Shown here: one piece after another, positions 22,367 to 33,395 of the stretch
Layout: every line of letters begins with the position of its first letter
How positions within the stretch are numbered: the stretch's first letter is position 1
DNA from: Aplectana chamaeleonis
Lineage: Eukaryota; Nematoda; Chromadorea; Rhabditida; Cosmocercidae
Length of the DNA stretch: 64,000 bases
NCBI GenBank assembly: GCA_029168955.1
Contig: JAPDOI010000121.1
Coordinates: 1,240,001-1,304,000 of the forward strand
Reading direction: 5' to 3'
Translations under genes and position numbers: made by a program
Notes under the pieces: model-generated
The model's input: only the letters and a program-made list of their open reading frames with translations
What the model was told of the DNA's origin: nothing
The model's database searches: none

Positions 22367-25300
22367 ATGACAATGGAAGAAGAAGTTGACGAAGAACGGA
22401 AAGCGTACGAAAGCGATCGCGTGTGGCTGATTCGGCGGACATTCTTGCGAAAATACTGGACAGCGATGCCGAGGTTTGTGGAGTTGACTCCATAAGAGCA
22501 TCCTCGATTTTGAATTCACTGCAGGCTCAGGCGTACGGTGTGACGATCACAGAGGGGGGGGGTTCGTCATCATGCCAAAAGCTTTCCTCCTACCGTACCG
22601 AGCAGATTTTTTCGCAAAAACGGCGATGTGCGGCAATTTTGCGCGCACAAAGCACCGCATAGCCATAACTTGTTTCAGAGTGATACGATTTCAATTTTGA
22701 TGCCATTTTTGAACAGCTTTCAACGAGTACCATACGAGAGAGATATGAAATAACTGAGTCAATACCCGGAATTGATCAAAACACTAACAGGAACATGAAA
22801 ATTCTGGCTTTGCAACTCCCGGCAGGCTCTGAATGAGTCCTTAGAAGCCGGTCAATTTCGTTCTTTTTCGAGAGCAGGCTCCACTTCAGGGGCCCTTTTC
22901 TCCACTTTGTTGTCCGTAGTGAGTTAAAAAAGGTACGGTACGAAGATACACGCCATTGAATTAAACAGTGAAATTATAGCACGAATTACGTCTTTCCCAA
23001 ACCAGCGTATAACTGAGGTAGCAGGTCGAAAATTGTGAAACGAACGTCAGGTTTGTCTCCAGCGTCCTGAATTGCACTCCTAGGCAAGATTTGAGCCAAA
23101 TCCGAGATACTAGCCAAAGACCGGAAAACCGCTATCGTGACTTGGACGTCTGGAGAGGTCGAAAGAATAATTTTCTGGATCGGGCTGTTGTAGTGTTTAT
23201 TTTGAAGAGGACCATTGAAAAAAGCTGTCGGCCGAGTTCCAGGTCGATCCGACCATTTCGAGCCGATTACTGCCGGTGCGGTGCGACGGCTGTAAATGTG
23301 ACGGTGTGATTTGAGCCTTAAAAACGCCTCATCACACCGTGTGATTTTTGCGATAAAGGCCTCTAGATCAGTTTTTCGAGCTTTATTTAGCTTTATCAGA
23401 TTGCCGAGTAAGTTTGCTACTTGGTTAGTCCTTTCAGCAGCCAAGCAGTTGCCTATGAGTGTGTCATTCGGGGCGCTGAAAAATCAAAAAAAACCGCTGT
23501 CTGGACTTCGACGTCTGGAAAGGTGTTCAAGCGAATATCTGAGCTCGGCTGAGATCATTCACGAAGTTAGGGGGGCGTGCCATTGAAGCCGTATAAAATG
23601 ATGACACGAAATGGGCGTGGCAGGAATGTGAACGCCATTCGAGGATTATTTTTGAAGCTATGTAGCTTTTTCTCAGAGATTCAAATATTTCTTGAAGCTT
23701 CTCTTCTTGATTTCACTTCTTCGATTGTTTACCGCCGCGAAAGCAACAAAAATCTCATGAGTTTTCTGTACTCGTGCAGCCTGTCTTGCAAAAAGGAGTC
23801 TCGGAGGCTCGTTTGAGGCAGATCATAAGAGAATTTTCTCATCTCGCCGAGGAGTTTTTTTCATTTTCAAATTCAATCGGTTGATATTGACTCCAAAGAG
23901 CAAATATGGTTGGAAAGAAGAAAAATTAGTTGCTGACTATCCGAAAATTTACTTCTGTACAGCCTTGAAGGAAACCTGATGTCGCTTGGATTGCTTTCTA
24001 GTGGACAGACTGTACACCAGAGGTGTGCGGCAGCGAAAAATAAAATTCCGGCAAACGGTAAGGGCAAACCCCAAGACGGGCAGGAAACAGCAGTCGGTAA
24101 ACAGCATTTTTCGCCCACCCCTGATGTACACTATTTCGAAGGGCGGCTATATATGCATGTGTATCTTTAGAGGTTGCCTTTTCGGATTTTCAGAAGCGAG
24201 ACTTCGAAATCGTGATATGCTTCATAGTGACTTTATTTTAAATAAGTATCAGTTTATTGACTGAAATCATTGCTTATTGAATGAGAACGGAGGGCGATGA
24301 GTAGCAGCGAAGCGTGACATTGAAATATTCCAAAATTTTTGGTCAGTTCCGTTTCCGGATTTCCGTTTCCGTCGTTTTTTGGCCATTGTTCCTCCGTTTC
24401 CGTTTTCGAAAATCTTGAGAAAGAGTTCCGCACTGCCCTGATCATCGTCATCACTTCCGCCGCGCTCAAGTCGGAAACAACGGGGGGGGGATTTTTCAAC
24501 CTCAATATATTAATGCGTATCGACCAGGACGGCCACAGACGGCTGAGGCGTGCTCAAACCGGCCGCAATGAGTGAATTTTTATGGCCTCTCTTATGTTAA
24601 GCCAGTCGAAGTAAGGCGTATCTTCATTTGCATCATACCCTACCGGCAGATATGTTCCTCATGTCCGCTGTGTGTCATGTCCTCTACCTTGTTCCATGAA
24701 AATAATGACAACAGTTTTTAAAATTGTTCAGAAATCGGATTAACTTGTCTTCTTTGGCCACCTTCTCCAAGGTCTGGCTGCTGGCTGAGGTAGTCTAAAC
24801 AAGTGAACACATATTTTAGGGACCAATTGTTATGCATGTCACAGCTATTCGTCAATGTTAACATGATTGGGTGCGTGTATGGTGATGCCGTTATGGAAAG
24901 AATTGGAAGTCTTGGAGCAGGAGTTATGGAAGAGGTAGTCATTTTCGGTAGGCTAATGTTCGAGTGCGTCCACTTCTGACATTCAGGCGAATTCTCTGAC
25001 GTTGGAGCGTAGACCGATTGCAGTACCGAAGAAGCATTTACCTCCCGCACCGGGTAATCCAACTGCCGCTGCTCCAACTCAGCAAGAAGTTGCTCCATCA
25101 TCACAAAAAAATTCTGTTAGGTGAAACCAGAGCTACCGACAGACATAATCGTTCTGAAATATGTATATTATTCTGATATTTAATTATCCCCTTTTTAGGT
25201 TAAATTCCGAGGACACTTATACAGAAGAAAAGATGAAGCAGATAAGGTTATTTCTTCTACAGGTGAGATACAGACTGCTTGTGATCAACCAGCTGACTGT

Positions 25301-28300
25301 GAATGAATTAGTGTTCTTCGCACAGTCGGTTGTTTTCGGGGATTTCCAGGCGGATTACCGTTCAACTGCCATGGAAATGTTGAATCATGCTACGGGACGT
25401 GTGCGATCTCCTTGGACTCAGAATGCTGTCGATGGCATCTTGCGGATATCTATAGCTAACGTTCTTGTTCTAGAGCACAAGTAGGTCATGCACGCATTTC
25501 CCGTTATTATACTTTGAGAAAAGTTGAATAATTATGGGCTGTGATTGACGTGTGTTACTGCACACCTGTTCTGTCACTATGGTAAGTTGGTCTATAGCTG
25601 TCAGGTTCAAGTTCTGGTGACCATACATCAATGGAGAATGATAATGTCATTGTCACTTGCGCAGTTGTTGGCTGCTACATATTATAAAAAAAAGCGATCA
25701 GAATTGGTTTATTAAAGGAAGGAAGTCAATTGAGAAGTCAAGTTGGTAACATGTTGCGAAAACTGGTGACACTATTCATCGAAACCTGCTCATGTGCACC
25801 TGTATCGCTGGTGAACGGAACTCTGTAATTTAAAAAAGCTACTTGAAAATAGTCTAGTGGTTTGGCGCTCCACAAAGTGTCAGATGTAAAATCGGGTGTT
25901 GAATTTATACAATTATTCCATTCATTCAGAAAAAAAAATATTCACCAGATTTTCCAGATATTTGATTCAAGGGGAAATTTGAATTTTCGGTTCATTAGGA
26001 GAAGTTCAACGTTAGATTTTTTTTATATTCTGCTCTTCTCAAGCGTATTCATCTATTTGGATGAATTTGGGACTATAAAGTCGAAAACAGGAAGCTATTA
26101 TTGGAAATTCCGAAGGATACCCTACTCGAAAAATTCAGTCAGTTATTTGTTTATTCGCAAACTAACATCGAATGGTCATAAGCTTTCCATTATTATTAAC
26201 TATAGCACGGTGATTGTGAGACAAGTCCTTAGATTTTGAAATTTAGTAAATATATGCCTGTGAGAAACTAAAGATTTTCTTTCAATGAGAAAAGTAGGGA
26301 AACAAATGTGGCAGTCGTCAAAATACCATTGAGCGATGTAGTTTTTATTTAGTTGTAGTACTTATCATAATGATAGGGCCACCCCTACTTCTCACGGTTA
26401 CGAGGTCTGTCAAGCTTTTCAAGCTTCGTAACCAACTGCATCGGATTCACTGTAGTTGAAAACCTTTACACCATCATCATCACGATAGAGAACATCTTTT
26501 TACTATTTTTTGATTAACTATGAACTTTATGGCTTATCATATTGATAAGGCCAGGAACCGTGCCTTATTGCTAATTCTCATACCGCATTTTCAACTTATC
26601 AGTCATCAATATGCCTCGCCGTCCAGTGCTTCTTGAGACCGAAAAAACCCATACTCTCGCTTATTTCCATGCTGAATTGACCCATCGCAGAAGCTCCGCA
26701 AAGCAGTTTCGATCTCGCGATGTCTACGGCAATCTGCGAGATCCCGGAGCTCACGGCGAAAACCCACCTCAAGACCCTCTGGGGAAGCCTTCCGACCGAG
26801 ATCGGAGACGAGTCTGCCATGTCCTATCTAATTCTGCGTTGAGCCTCAGCAAGGTGCGCACTGAGTTGGGGCTCGGCGCCTAAAATGACGATGAGGAGGA
26901 TTTCGGCCAGTTCTGAAAACACAAGTGCAACTACGATGCCTGTCCCGAAGCTACTTCGACGACATAAAGGCCTTTTATTACTGGAACATTTCATAAAATG
27001 AACACCTTATGAATTCCTTTTCTCACTAATTAACGGTATATGCGATAATCTGAGATAACAAGTAGCCTATAGATGAGGAAATGACGTTGAATAGAATAAA
27101 TTACTTTAGCAATACTCGTCACGAATGCGAAAAAAACGCACAAGAAACTCTAGGGTTTAACAGAGGCATCACTTCTACAGGGCTCCAAAATGATCCCTAA
27201 CTTGCTGCTTCGTCAGACATTTCATTTAGCATTGCAGACAGCCACCTCAACATCATCCTCTGTCATACCAACGTCAAATGATTCCCTCAGTTTCAGCATT
27301 ATCCAGCTCAAGGGCCTCACTATATCTCTTGTCGAGGAAGGCCATTGCATTCACATCATTCTTTCCGAGACCCGTCGCTTTCCACTTCTTCTTCTTCTTG
27401 TCAGCCATGAACAGAGCATCGCATCAGAGGCGTAGGAAGCTAGCCACCTCACACGGCTTGTACCATAGATCTCGAGCAGACAAGGTTGTAGGCCTGGCCG
27501 GACATGAAAATAGATGCAATGAATCATGTCCAGCACATTCACAATCGGGGCATTTATCTGGGACTGACTGATCAATCCGATGAGTGTAGGCCTTTAGATA
27601 TCTGGAGTGACCGCATCGCAGACCAGCGAGGATTGTTCGAGTACGTCTCGGTAGTCCAGCTTCGCTGTCGTCGACTCGCGGGGGCACGCCGCCGTAGATT
27701 AAGTTGGGCTGAGCATCAGACAGGTACTCTGCCACGAACCGCGTATGCTCAGCCATCTGGAGTCTTCTTCGCGATAGCTCGGATGTAGCCCAGCGTTGTT
27801 GATCGACTGCAGACAGAGAAGCACCGAGCGGCGTGCGTATGCTTCTTGGGTGGGGGCCAGACGACAGAAGATGGTAATTTGGATGGGTCGGGCTCTTGAC
27901 AATACTTATTAGAAATTGCTGAGACTGGAGTAAGCAGTGCTCTTTCACGGGAAGTAGGCCGGTTTCCTGATGAAGATGCGGAATAGGCGTCGACTTGTGA
28001 CATCCAGTGATAAGCCTGAGGGCAGCATTCTGTGTTCTCTGCAATCTGCACCAAGAGGATTCAGAGAGATGTCTGGTCCATATAGGGGCACCATATTCCA
28101 GAACCGGCTGCACCATGGCCCCGTATGTCATACGTAGCACTTCCTTCGTGCTGCCCCAGGTGGTTCCAGCCAGTGCGCGAAGAATGTTGTTGCGCGAGTT
28201 GGCTGAGGCAGCACGTATACGCGCATTCTCATGAAATCGTAGCGAGGGATCCAGGAAGACTCCCAGTAGTCGAGGATGCTTAGACAGTGGCAGCTCGTGG

Positions 28301-31300
28301 CCATCCCAGATGACCTTGGGATGAAGCCGATGTTCGATAGTAGCCGTCGTACATAGTGTGACACTTGACTTGGAGGCAGACACAGTCAGCAACTTTGATT
28401 TGAGATACACAGCCAACGTCCGTAAGTAGTTGTTCATGGTGGCAGTGGCTCGGTCAATAACTGAGTGCGCGCAAACGATAGTGATGTCATCAGCGTACAG
28501 GCACAGGTGAATGCCAGTTGGTGGCTCAGGAATATCAGACAGAAATAGCGAGACCAGGCTAGGGGACAACACCCCGCCTTGCGGGACACCGGCTTTCAAT
28601 GGGACCGAAGACGATAGATGTCCGTCGAACTTGACACGAATGGACCGGTTTTTGACAAAGCTATTAATCCATCTTTTAGACCAACTGGGCATGTCCGATT
28701 CCAGAATGGATTTCGATAGGAGCGGGATACTGACGCTATCGAATGCAGCCGAGAGATCAATAGCAACGACGAGGCTTCTACCAGCCGGAGTCTTGCAAAT
28801 AAATTCAGCGATGATATGCTCGGTGATTGATGTCAGGGAAGTGATGATGGAATGCTCCTTTTTGAAACCATGCTGATGAGTGTTGTGCTGTAAGGCATTT
28901 TGGAGGAGCGGATTGACAACCTTTTCCGCAAGCTTGGCAAGGGGGAAAGGAGGGAGATGGGGCGGTGGGAGGCAGCCTTGTCCGGTGGCTTGCCTGGTTT
29001 GGCGATGGGAATGACGACAGCTTGTTTCCAGCGCGCCGGAATAACACCAGAACTGAATGACGAATAAATGAGATCAGAGAGCAATTCATGATAGGGATCA
29101 GGAAGATGCTTGAGATGAACAGCCGATATTCCGTCGGGTCCATCTGCACGCGAATTTTTCATCGATTTGATGATCTTGTCGATGGCGGAGGGAGAAATAG
29201 CAGGGACATCCAGCCGGTTGAGCTTCCTGATTGCTCGTACTGTTCGTCTGTTTTGCATATCACGAGGCGATGAGGCCGATGTGAAAAGTTTACCAAGCAG
29301 ACAAGCTGCCTTGTATCCGTGCTCGAATCTTCCAGACGGGAACTCGAGCATATTACGATCCGTGCTCATCTTTTTGCCAGAAATTCGTTTCAGTGTTGTC
29401 CAAGCGTTTCTGGCATCAGCGGCAAAATCGATCGACTCGGTGAGCTCTTTCCAGCGCTGCTGCTTGTGTTGATTTAGCAGCTCGGGATGTTGTCCGACAG
29501 CTGCTGTACCGCAGGATCATTGGAATCCGATCTTCGCTTGTCGTCTCTCATCGTGATCAGGTCGAGGACTTCACTGGGCACGTTTGGGTGAAAAGTCCTT
29601 ACACGTCCAGTGGGAATAGCTGCTTTGGAGGCACGTTCGATGGCTTTGACGATAAACTTCTCCTTATCGTAGACTGTTCCGTTCCTCGGGTAGTCGGCCG
29701 CCTGGCTGAGCAACACCTCTTCGAATAGGTCCCAGTTAGCCTTACGATAATTGGAATAAGACTTACAACGAGAGCCAGAGAACGGAGCAAGCAAGCTATT
29801 AAGTGACAAATCCAATGACGTGATTATGGGAACATGATCACTGGCCAGGACCACATCGGTAGACCAGTTACAGGAGATAGCTAGCGAGGATGATACAAAG
29901 GTGATATCGGGTGAGGAAGGCCTACCCACTGCCGGAAGACGAGTGGGAGAATCCTCATTGATAGGCACAAGATCACAATCATCAGCGAATAATTCAATGA
30001 GTTCACCTCTATTGTCAGGCTCTAGAGGAGAGAACCACGAGGGAGAATGAGCATTGAAATCACCAGCTACTACAACCGAACTAGATGACAAGGCAGTATG
30101 GACAGTATGTAAGTAATTTGAGGGGTCAAACGCGTTAGGACAGGACGTGGATGGGGGTATGTAGACGTTGATAATATCAAGGGGGCCACTTTGTAAGACA
30201 ATATGAACACCAAGACATTCTGCAACATCACCAGTGGGTAGATCATTTAGGTGAGAAGGGATAGAAGATTTGACAAATGTTGAAACACCACCACCGTGAG
30301 ACGTACGTGGAACATGATAAGACAAATAACCAGGGAGACGGGGAAGGGAGGGGGAAGATGGGCTAAGCTTGGTCTCCTGCAGGATAATGACATCAGGTTG
30401 AGTGCGATCTATGTACACTGTGAGTTCAGCAATTTTGGCACGTAGGCCATTGATATTGAGTTGATAAATGCAAAGACTATGTTGAGGAACCCTAGGAGGA
30501 TTTCCAAAATGTTCAACCTACGCGTGGTGGATCTGTGGAGTCGACGTTATAGAGACTCATCAAACGGACATCAATCACTCTATGTGGAGTTTTTTCGTCG
30601 CTTTCCACGCAAAGTACGTGCCTGATGAATCGCTCTGGGACTGAAGTCTTGTCCCAACCGGCAATCAACGAGGAAACACCGAAAGGACGAACACCTCCTG
30701 AATGGGTATACTCCTGCATCACAGCTGCGATCTGGATGACCAACTGGGTAGTGGGAGTTTCCTTCCCATACATCATCTCGTACTCCATGGCGATTTTTCG
30801 CGCACGTTTCACAAAAAGCCGGAAATCCGGTCCCATTCCACTACAAACACATCCAATATGCTTGCTGATTTTCTCAATTTTTGGTTGATCATCGAACAAT
30901 ATTGAAACGATATTCTCCGTCGACAAAACAACTCGATCCTTGGCTCTCAAACCAACCGATGGTTGACCATTTTTACAGCATTCAGTGCATATTCGATCTG
31001 CATCAATTTTCCCGACGGGCTGATGGTTGGTGAGAACTGGTGGCGGATTCTCATCTTTAACCCTCTCCAACCTCAGAACCCTACGTTTTTGACGCGCCGA
31101 AGTTCACTGGTGTGGTCTACCGGACTCAGTCATGAAAATGAGCCTAAAGAACGGAAAGTGGTTTCCAGCGCGAACGATGCCTTTAATATCGCCTCTGATC
31201 TGCAGGCGCCTGCCTACTCCTCCCCCGCCCGCTCATTTAGCCTAAACGTGGCACACAAATAGGCCTAATGCTTCACCAGCAATGCCTGTTTTGGTGCTCT

Positions 31301-32733
31301 GCTAATAGGCGAAAATAGGCCACTCGAAATATTCATTGTATCATGGGAGACCAAAAAAAAATTAAGCCTTGGTTCACGCACCAAATGTAAATGTGAAGCA
31401 GGACACTGGTGGAGTTCCACACTAAGCGACGCGTATACCATATACTTTAGATAGAGTATGATATGCGCTTTCAAATGCGCTCTGCTAAACGAAAGATTAA
31501 TTGGCGCGAGAAAAAGATTTGGAAACAATGACTCGAAGAACCTTCTTCCCAACCCTATAGAGTCGACACACGTGCCGAACGAGCATTAGTGATCTCTTTT
31601 TTTTAGATTCTCTCAACCCAACGTCGACTCACTGGAATGCTCCATAAATGCAATTGTAGAAACTTTTCTACATGGTGGCGATGTAATCGTAAAGGTGTGT
31701 CTTAGCTGTATCTTGTGCAACTTCTTATTTGTAAGCTGTTCTATTTTGTGTTGAGCATCGTACCTTTCCTAAGCATTGTTGAGGTCTCAATTCCTAGATT
31801 GTGTTACCATTGCAAGTTCCTATCGAAACGATGGTCTCATGTAGAAGTCCGTCGCGAAGCTATACTACCTAACTATGAAGTCTCTTCAGAACTTCTAGCC
31901 CAGCCAATGTGCTGTGTGCGGGTGGTCTCCGCCGCGGCTTGCGACATTACACTCGTTCCCGACACTCGAGACCATCTGTACTGTACCGCCGCGAATGCGA
32001 CCTTGCAGTCCATTGACTAGACTAAGATTACCGAGGCGACCATACATTGGTGCTGAAAGGGGATTTTTTTGCCATTGACACGGCTTTTTGAGGTCCAAAA
32101 ATCTAGAAAATCCTCGTGGAATTTCAGGATGGAATGCTTCATTTTAATGGATTTAGCCCACAAGAGCTCTACTTCAACTTCCTAAAGAGGTGCATAAAGA
32201 AAGCCGAAAAGCTCGTCAGTGGAGCCAAAACGTTCAAAGGTGGGCTCATTCTCACACTTAATGGAGACTATACCGCAAGTTCTTTACTGAGGGTTCGTTC
32301 GACCATAGAATAGTTTTAAAAACATGATTTCAGCGCTTCTGTCGGCATTGGAAAAGGTAAATTTGGATCTATCCCAGCACGCGACTCATCTTCAGGTATA
32401 CTACATGTATCCCTCGGCCAAAACCGCAATAATCATGTTTATCTTGAAGCTTTCTTTCTGTTATGGATTGCGAATCCGTGTTGAATTTAAGTGAATTCAA
32501 ATGCGGCAAGGTGAATAGCTGAAATAAGACGTGTCTATTTTCAGGGATGGTCTCAGAAAGTGGATATCCGAATTGGCGACATGTTGGCGTATTCGCGAGT
32601 ACTTTCGAAAGGGGACTGTGTGCGGGCTAAGCTGGATAAGGCTGTAGATGAAATGTGTGCAAAAATCAGTGATCTTATTTCGAGTGGCTCCCCAGAAATC
32701 GTATCCACAGATCACGGCCTAGAGTTACGATGA
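22367..32733 (+). CDS. Unidentified multi-exon protein, gene 2
   Basis: Exons: 22367-22473 (start, MTMEEEVDEERKAYESD), at least one exon missing, then 24987-25120, 25199-25480, 31607-31694, 32128-32239, 32334-32395 and 32545-32733 (TGA). The last six join in phase at every intron (2, 2, 0, 1, 0). The N-terminal exon's ESDRVWLIRRTFLRKYW resembles the start of an XRN2-binding (XTBD) domain, as in nematode PAXT-1, but its second half was not found. The middle is Pro/Ala-rich (KKHLPPAPGNPTAAAP). The C-terminal 240 residues are mostly helical (VINQLTVNELVFFAQ, ELYFNFLKRCIKKAEKLV, LLSALEKVNLDLSQH, AVDEMCAKISDLI). Intron 25481-31606 holds LINE copy 3 and the pas-2 retrocopy. Linking the first exon to the rest is inference: its phase 2 end does not join 24987 directly. 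Function unknown. Confidence 0.68.
22474..24986. other. Gene 2 intron region, no supported feature
   Basis: It contains AT-rich sequence, a G9 run at 22554-22562, a G8 run at 24482-24489 and fragments that look like old repeat. The repeat-like fragments include GAATGTCTGGA/CCAGACGTCC-type words near 23140 and 23505. At least one coding exon of gene 2 should be here to convert phase 2 to phase 0, but no acceptor-donor pair gave a convincing frame. Confidence 0.4.
27383..30480 (-). mobile_element. LINE copy 3, diverged, 5'-truncated
   Basis: A non-LTR element related to copies 1 and 2 but clearly diverged. On the minus strand: endonuclease from about 30475 (QETKLSPSSPS, GDFNAHSPSWF, SSPDITFVSS, SDHVPIITSL), RT linker region 29369-28833, and RT with C-terminus in the long frame 28692-27424. 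A TTCTTCTTCTTCTT (GAA) tail lies at 27387-27400. The leader and PHD-type finger are absent, so it is 5'-truncated. The truncation point abuts the pas-2 retrocopy at 30595-31085, same orientation. Frameshifts lie near 29470 and 28835. Confidence 0.92.
27424..28692 (-). CDS. LINE copy 3 reverse transcriptase, C-terminal frame
   Basis: A 422-residue open frame. It begins after the RT palm A motif, with PSWSKRWINSFVKNRS, GVPQGGVLSPSLVSLFL (motif B), YADDITIVCAHS (motif C, catalytic DD) and then a long thumb region. It ends with the zinc knuckle CPDCECAGHDSLHLFSCP. It would copy the element RNA by target-primed reverse transcription. The upstream palm sits in another frame (28876-28700), so it is not intact. 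Confidence 0.85.
   Translation of the reverse strand: MPSWSKRWINSFVKNRSIRVKFDGHLSSSVPLKAGVPQGGVLSPSLVSLFLSDIPEPPTGIHLCLYADDITIVCAHSVIDRATATMNNYLRTLAVYLKSKLLTVSASKSSVTLCTTATIEHRLHPKVIWDGHELPLSKHPRLLGVFLDPSLRFHENARIRAASANSRNNILRALAGTTWGSTKEVLRMTYGAMVQPVLEYGAPIWTRHLSESSWCRLQRTQNAALRLITGCHKSTPIPHLHQETGLLPVKEHCLLQSQQFLISIVKSPTHPNYHLLSSGPHPRSIRTPLGASLSAVDQQRWATSELSRRRLQMAEHTRFVAEYLSDAQPNLIYGGVPPRVDDSEAGLPRRTRTILAGLRCGHSRYLKAYTHRIDQSVPDKCPDCECAGHDSLHLFSCPARPTTLSARDLWYKPCEVASFLRL
30595..31085 (-). pseudogene. pas-2: Processed pas-2 (proteasome alpha-2) pseudogene, truncated
   Basis: An intronless minus-strand copy of the 20S proteasome alpha-2 subunit. Recognisable blocks in order: FSPTISPSGKLMQIEYALNA (frame 1), then after a 1-nt slip near 30970 NGQPSVGLRAKDRVVLSTE, SKHIGCVCSGMGPDFRLFV, PTTQLVIQIAAVMQEYTHSG and GVRPFGVSSLIAGWDK. 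After another slip near 30645 comes QSDSSGTYFAWKAT. It stops there, at about two-thirds of the subunit. The normal subunit forms the outer ring of the proteasome; this copy could not. No introns, frameshifts and truncation mark it as a retrocopy. It lies antisense in the large intron of gene 2, upstream of and in line with LINE copy 3. Confidence 0.88.
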
Positions 32734-33395
32734 CCTTTGTTCCTGAAATACACGATTCGCATTTCGTCAGTATCTCATTGTGAAGACGAATAAGACCAAC
32801 TGGGTTGTTAGTGATCTTTTTGGTGTGTTAGTGACAATTGGGCATAAATGGTTTATTTGTATGTGTTCATGGAACGATTGAATGATGATGATGATGAGGG
32901 ATGTGGGCAATGAACGCATGGAGAGGGATTTGTCAGTGGCTCAGATTGGCCTGTCATTATGCATATCCTCAAACGCGCGCCACTTGCTAGAATCTCCACA
33001 ATATGGCGTCGTCCCTGCAGAATTGCACAGACGAAGGAGCATCCTCGAAGTTTGTTCTAAGAAAAGCTGATACTTATTTTTGAAATGTATCTAGGACCCT
33101 GTTAGTGAAACAACTCCTATGGTTCTTTGGAACAGCTCTCTCTATAAAATGCTTGGATAAGTAGTGCACATAGAAAGGCATCAGGGGTTCTGAGGCATTC
33201 ATATTTGAAAGATCACGGGTCTCGGAACGGTCCCCTACGGGCCCAAGGTTGGACACTCGTCAGCTCGTCACCCCCAGATGCACTTTCCACGCCCACCGAC
33301 GTGAACAAATGAATGCTCGAGAATGTGAGATGAGCGATAGTTTCCGAACAATAGCCGCGTTCTTCCCTTTATTCCCAACTTCTCTCTTTACTCAG

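Noticed and set aside
25249..25266. Tiny intron inside the gene 2 exon 25199-25480 (AAG|GTTATTTCTTCTACAG)
   Set aside because: It would be about 16 bp, and the frame reads through without a stop, so it was treated as exon.
26611..26883. 90-residue plus frame and opposing 73-residue minus frame
   Set aside because: Mutually overlapping, without motifs or splice signals. Probably part of an unclassified repeat.
32734..33055. Joining gene 2 and gene 3 into one gene, or accepting 32891-33055 as the first exon of gene 3
   Set aside because: The last exon of gene 2 has no donor in the phase needed by 33396, and the 32891 frame ends in phase 0 whereas 33396 needs phase 2. An unseen exon would be required.
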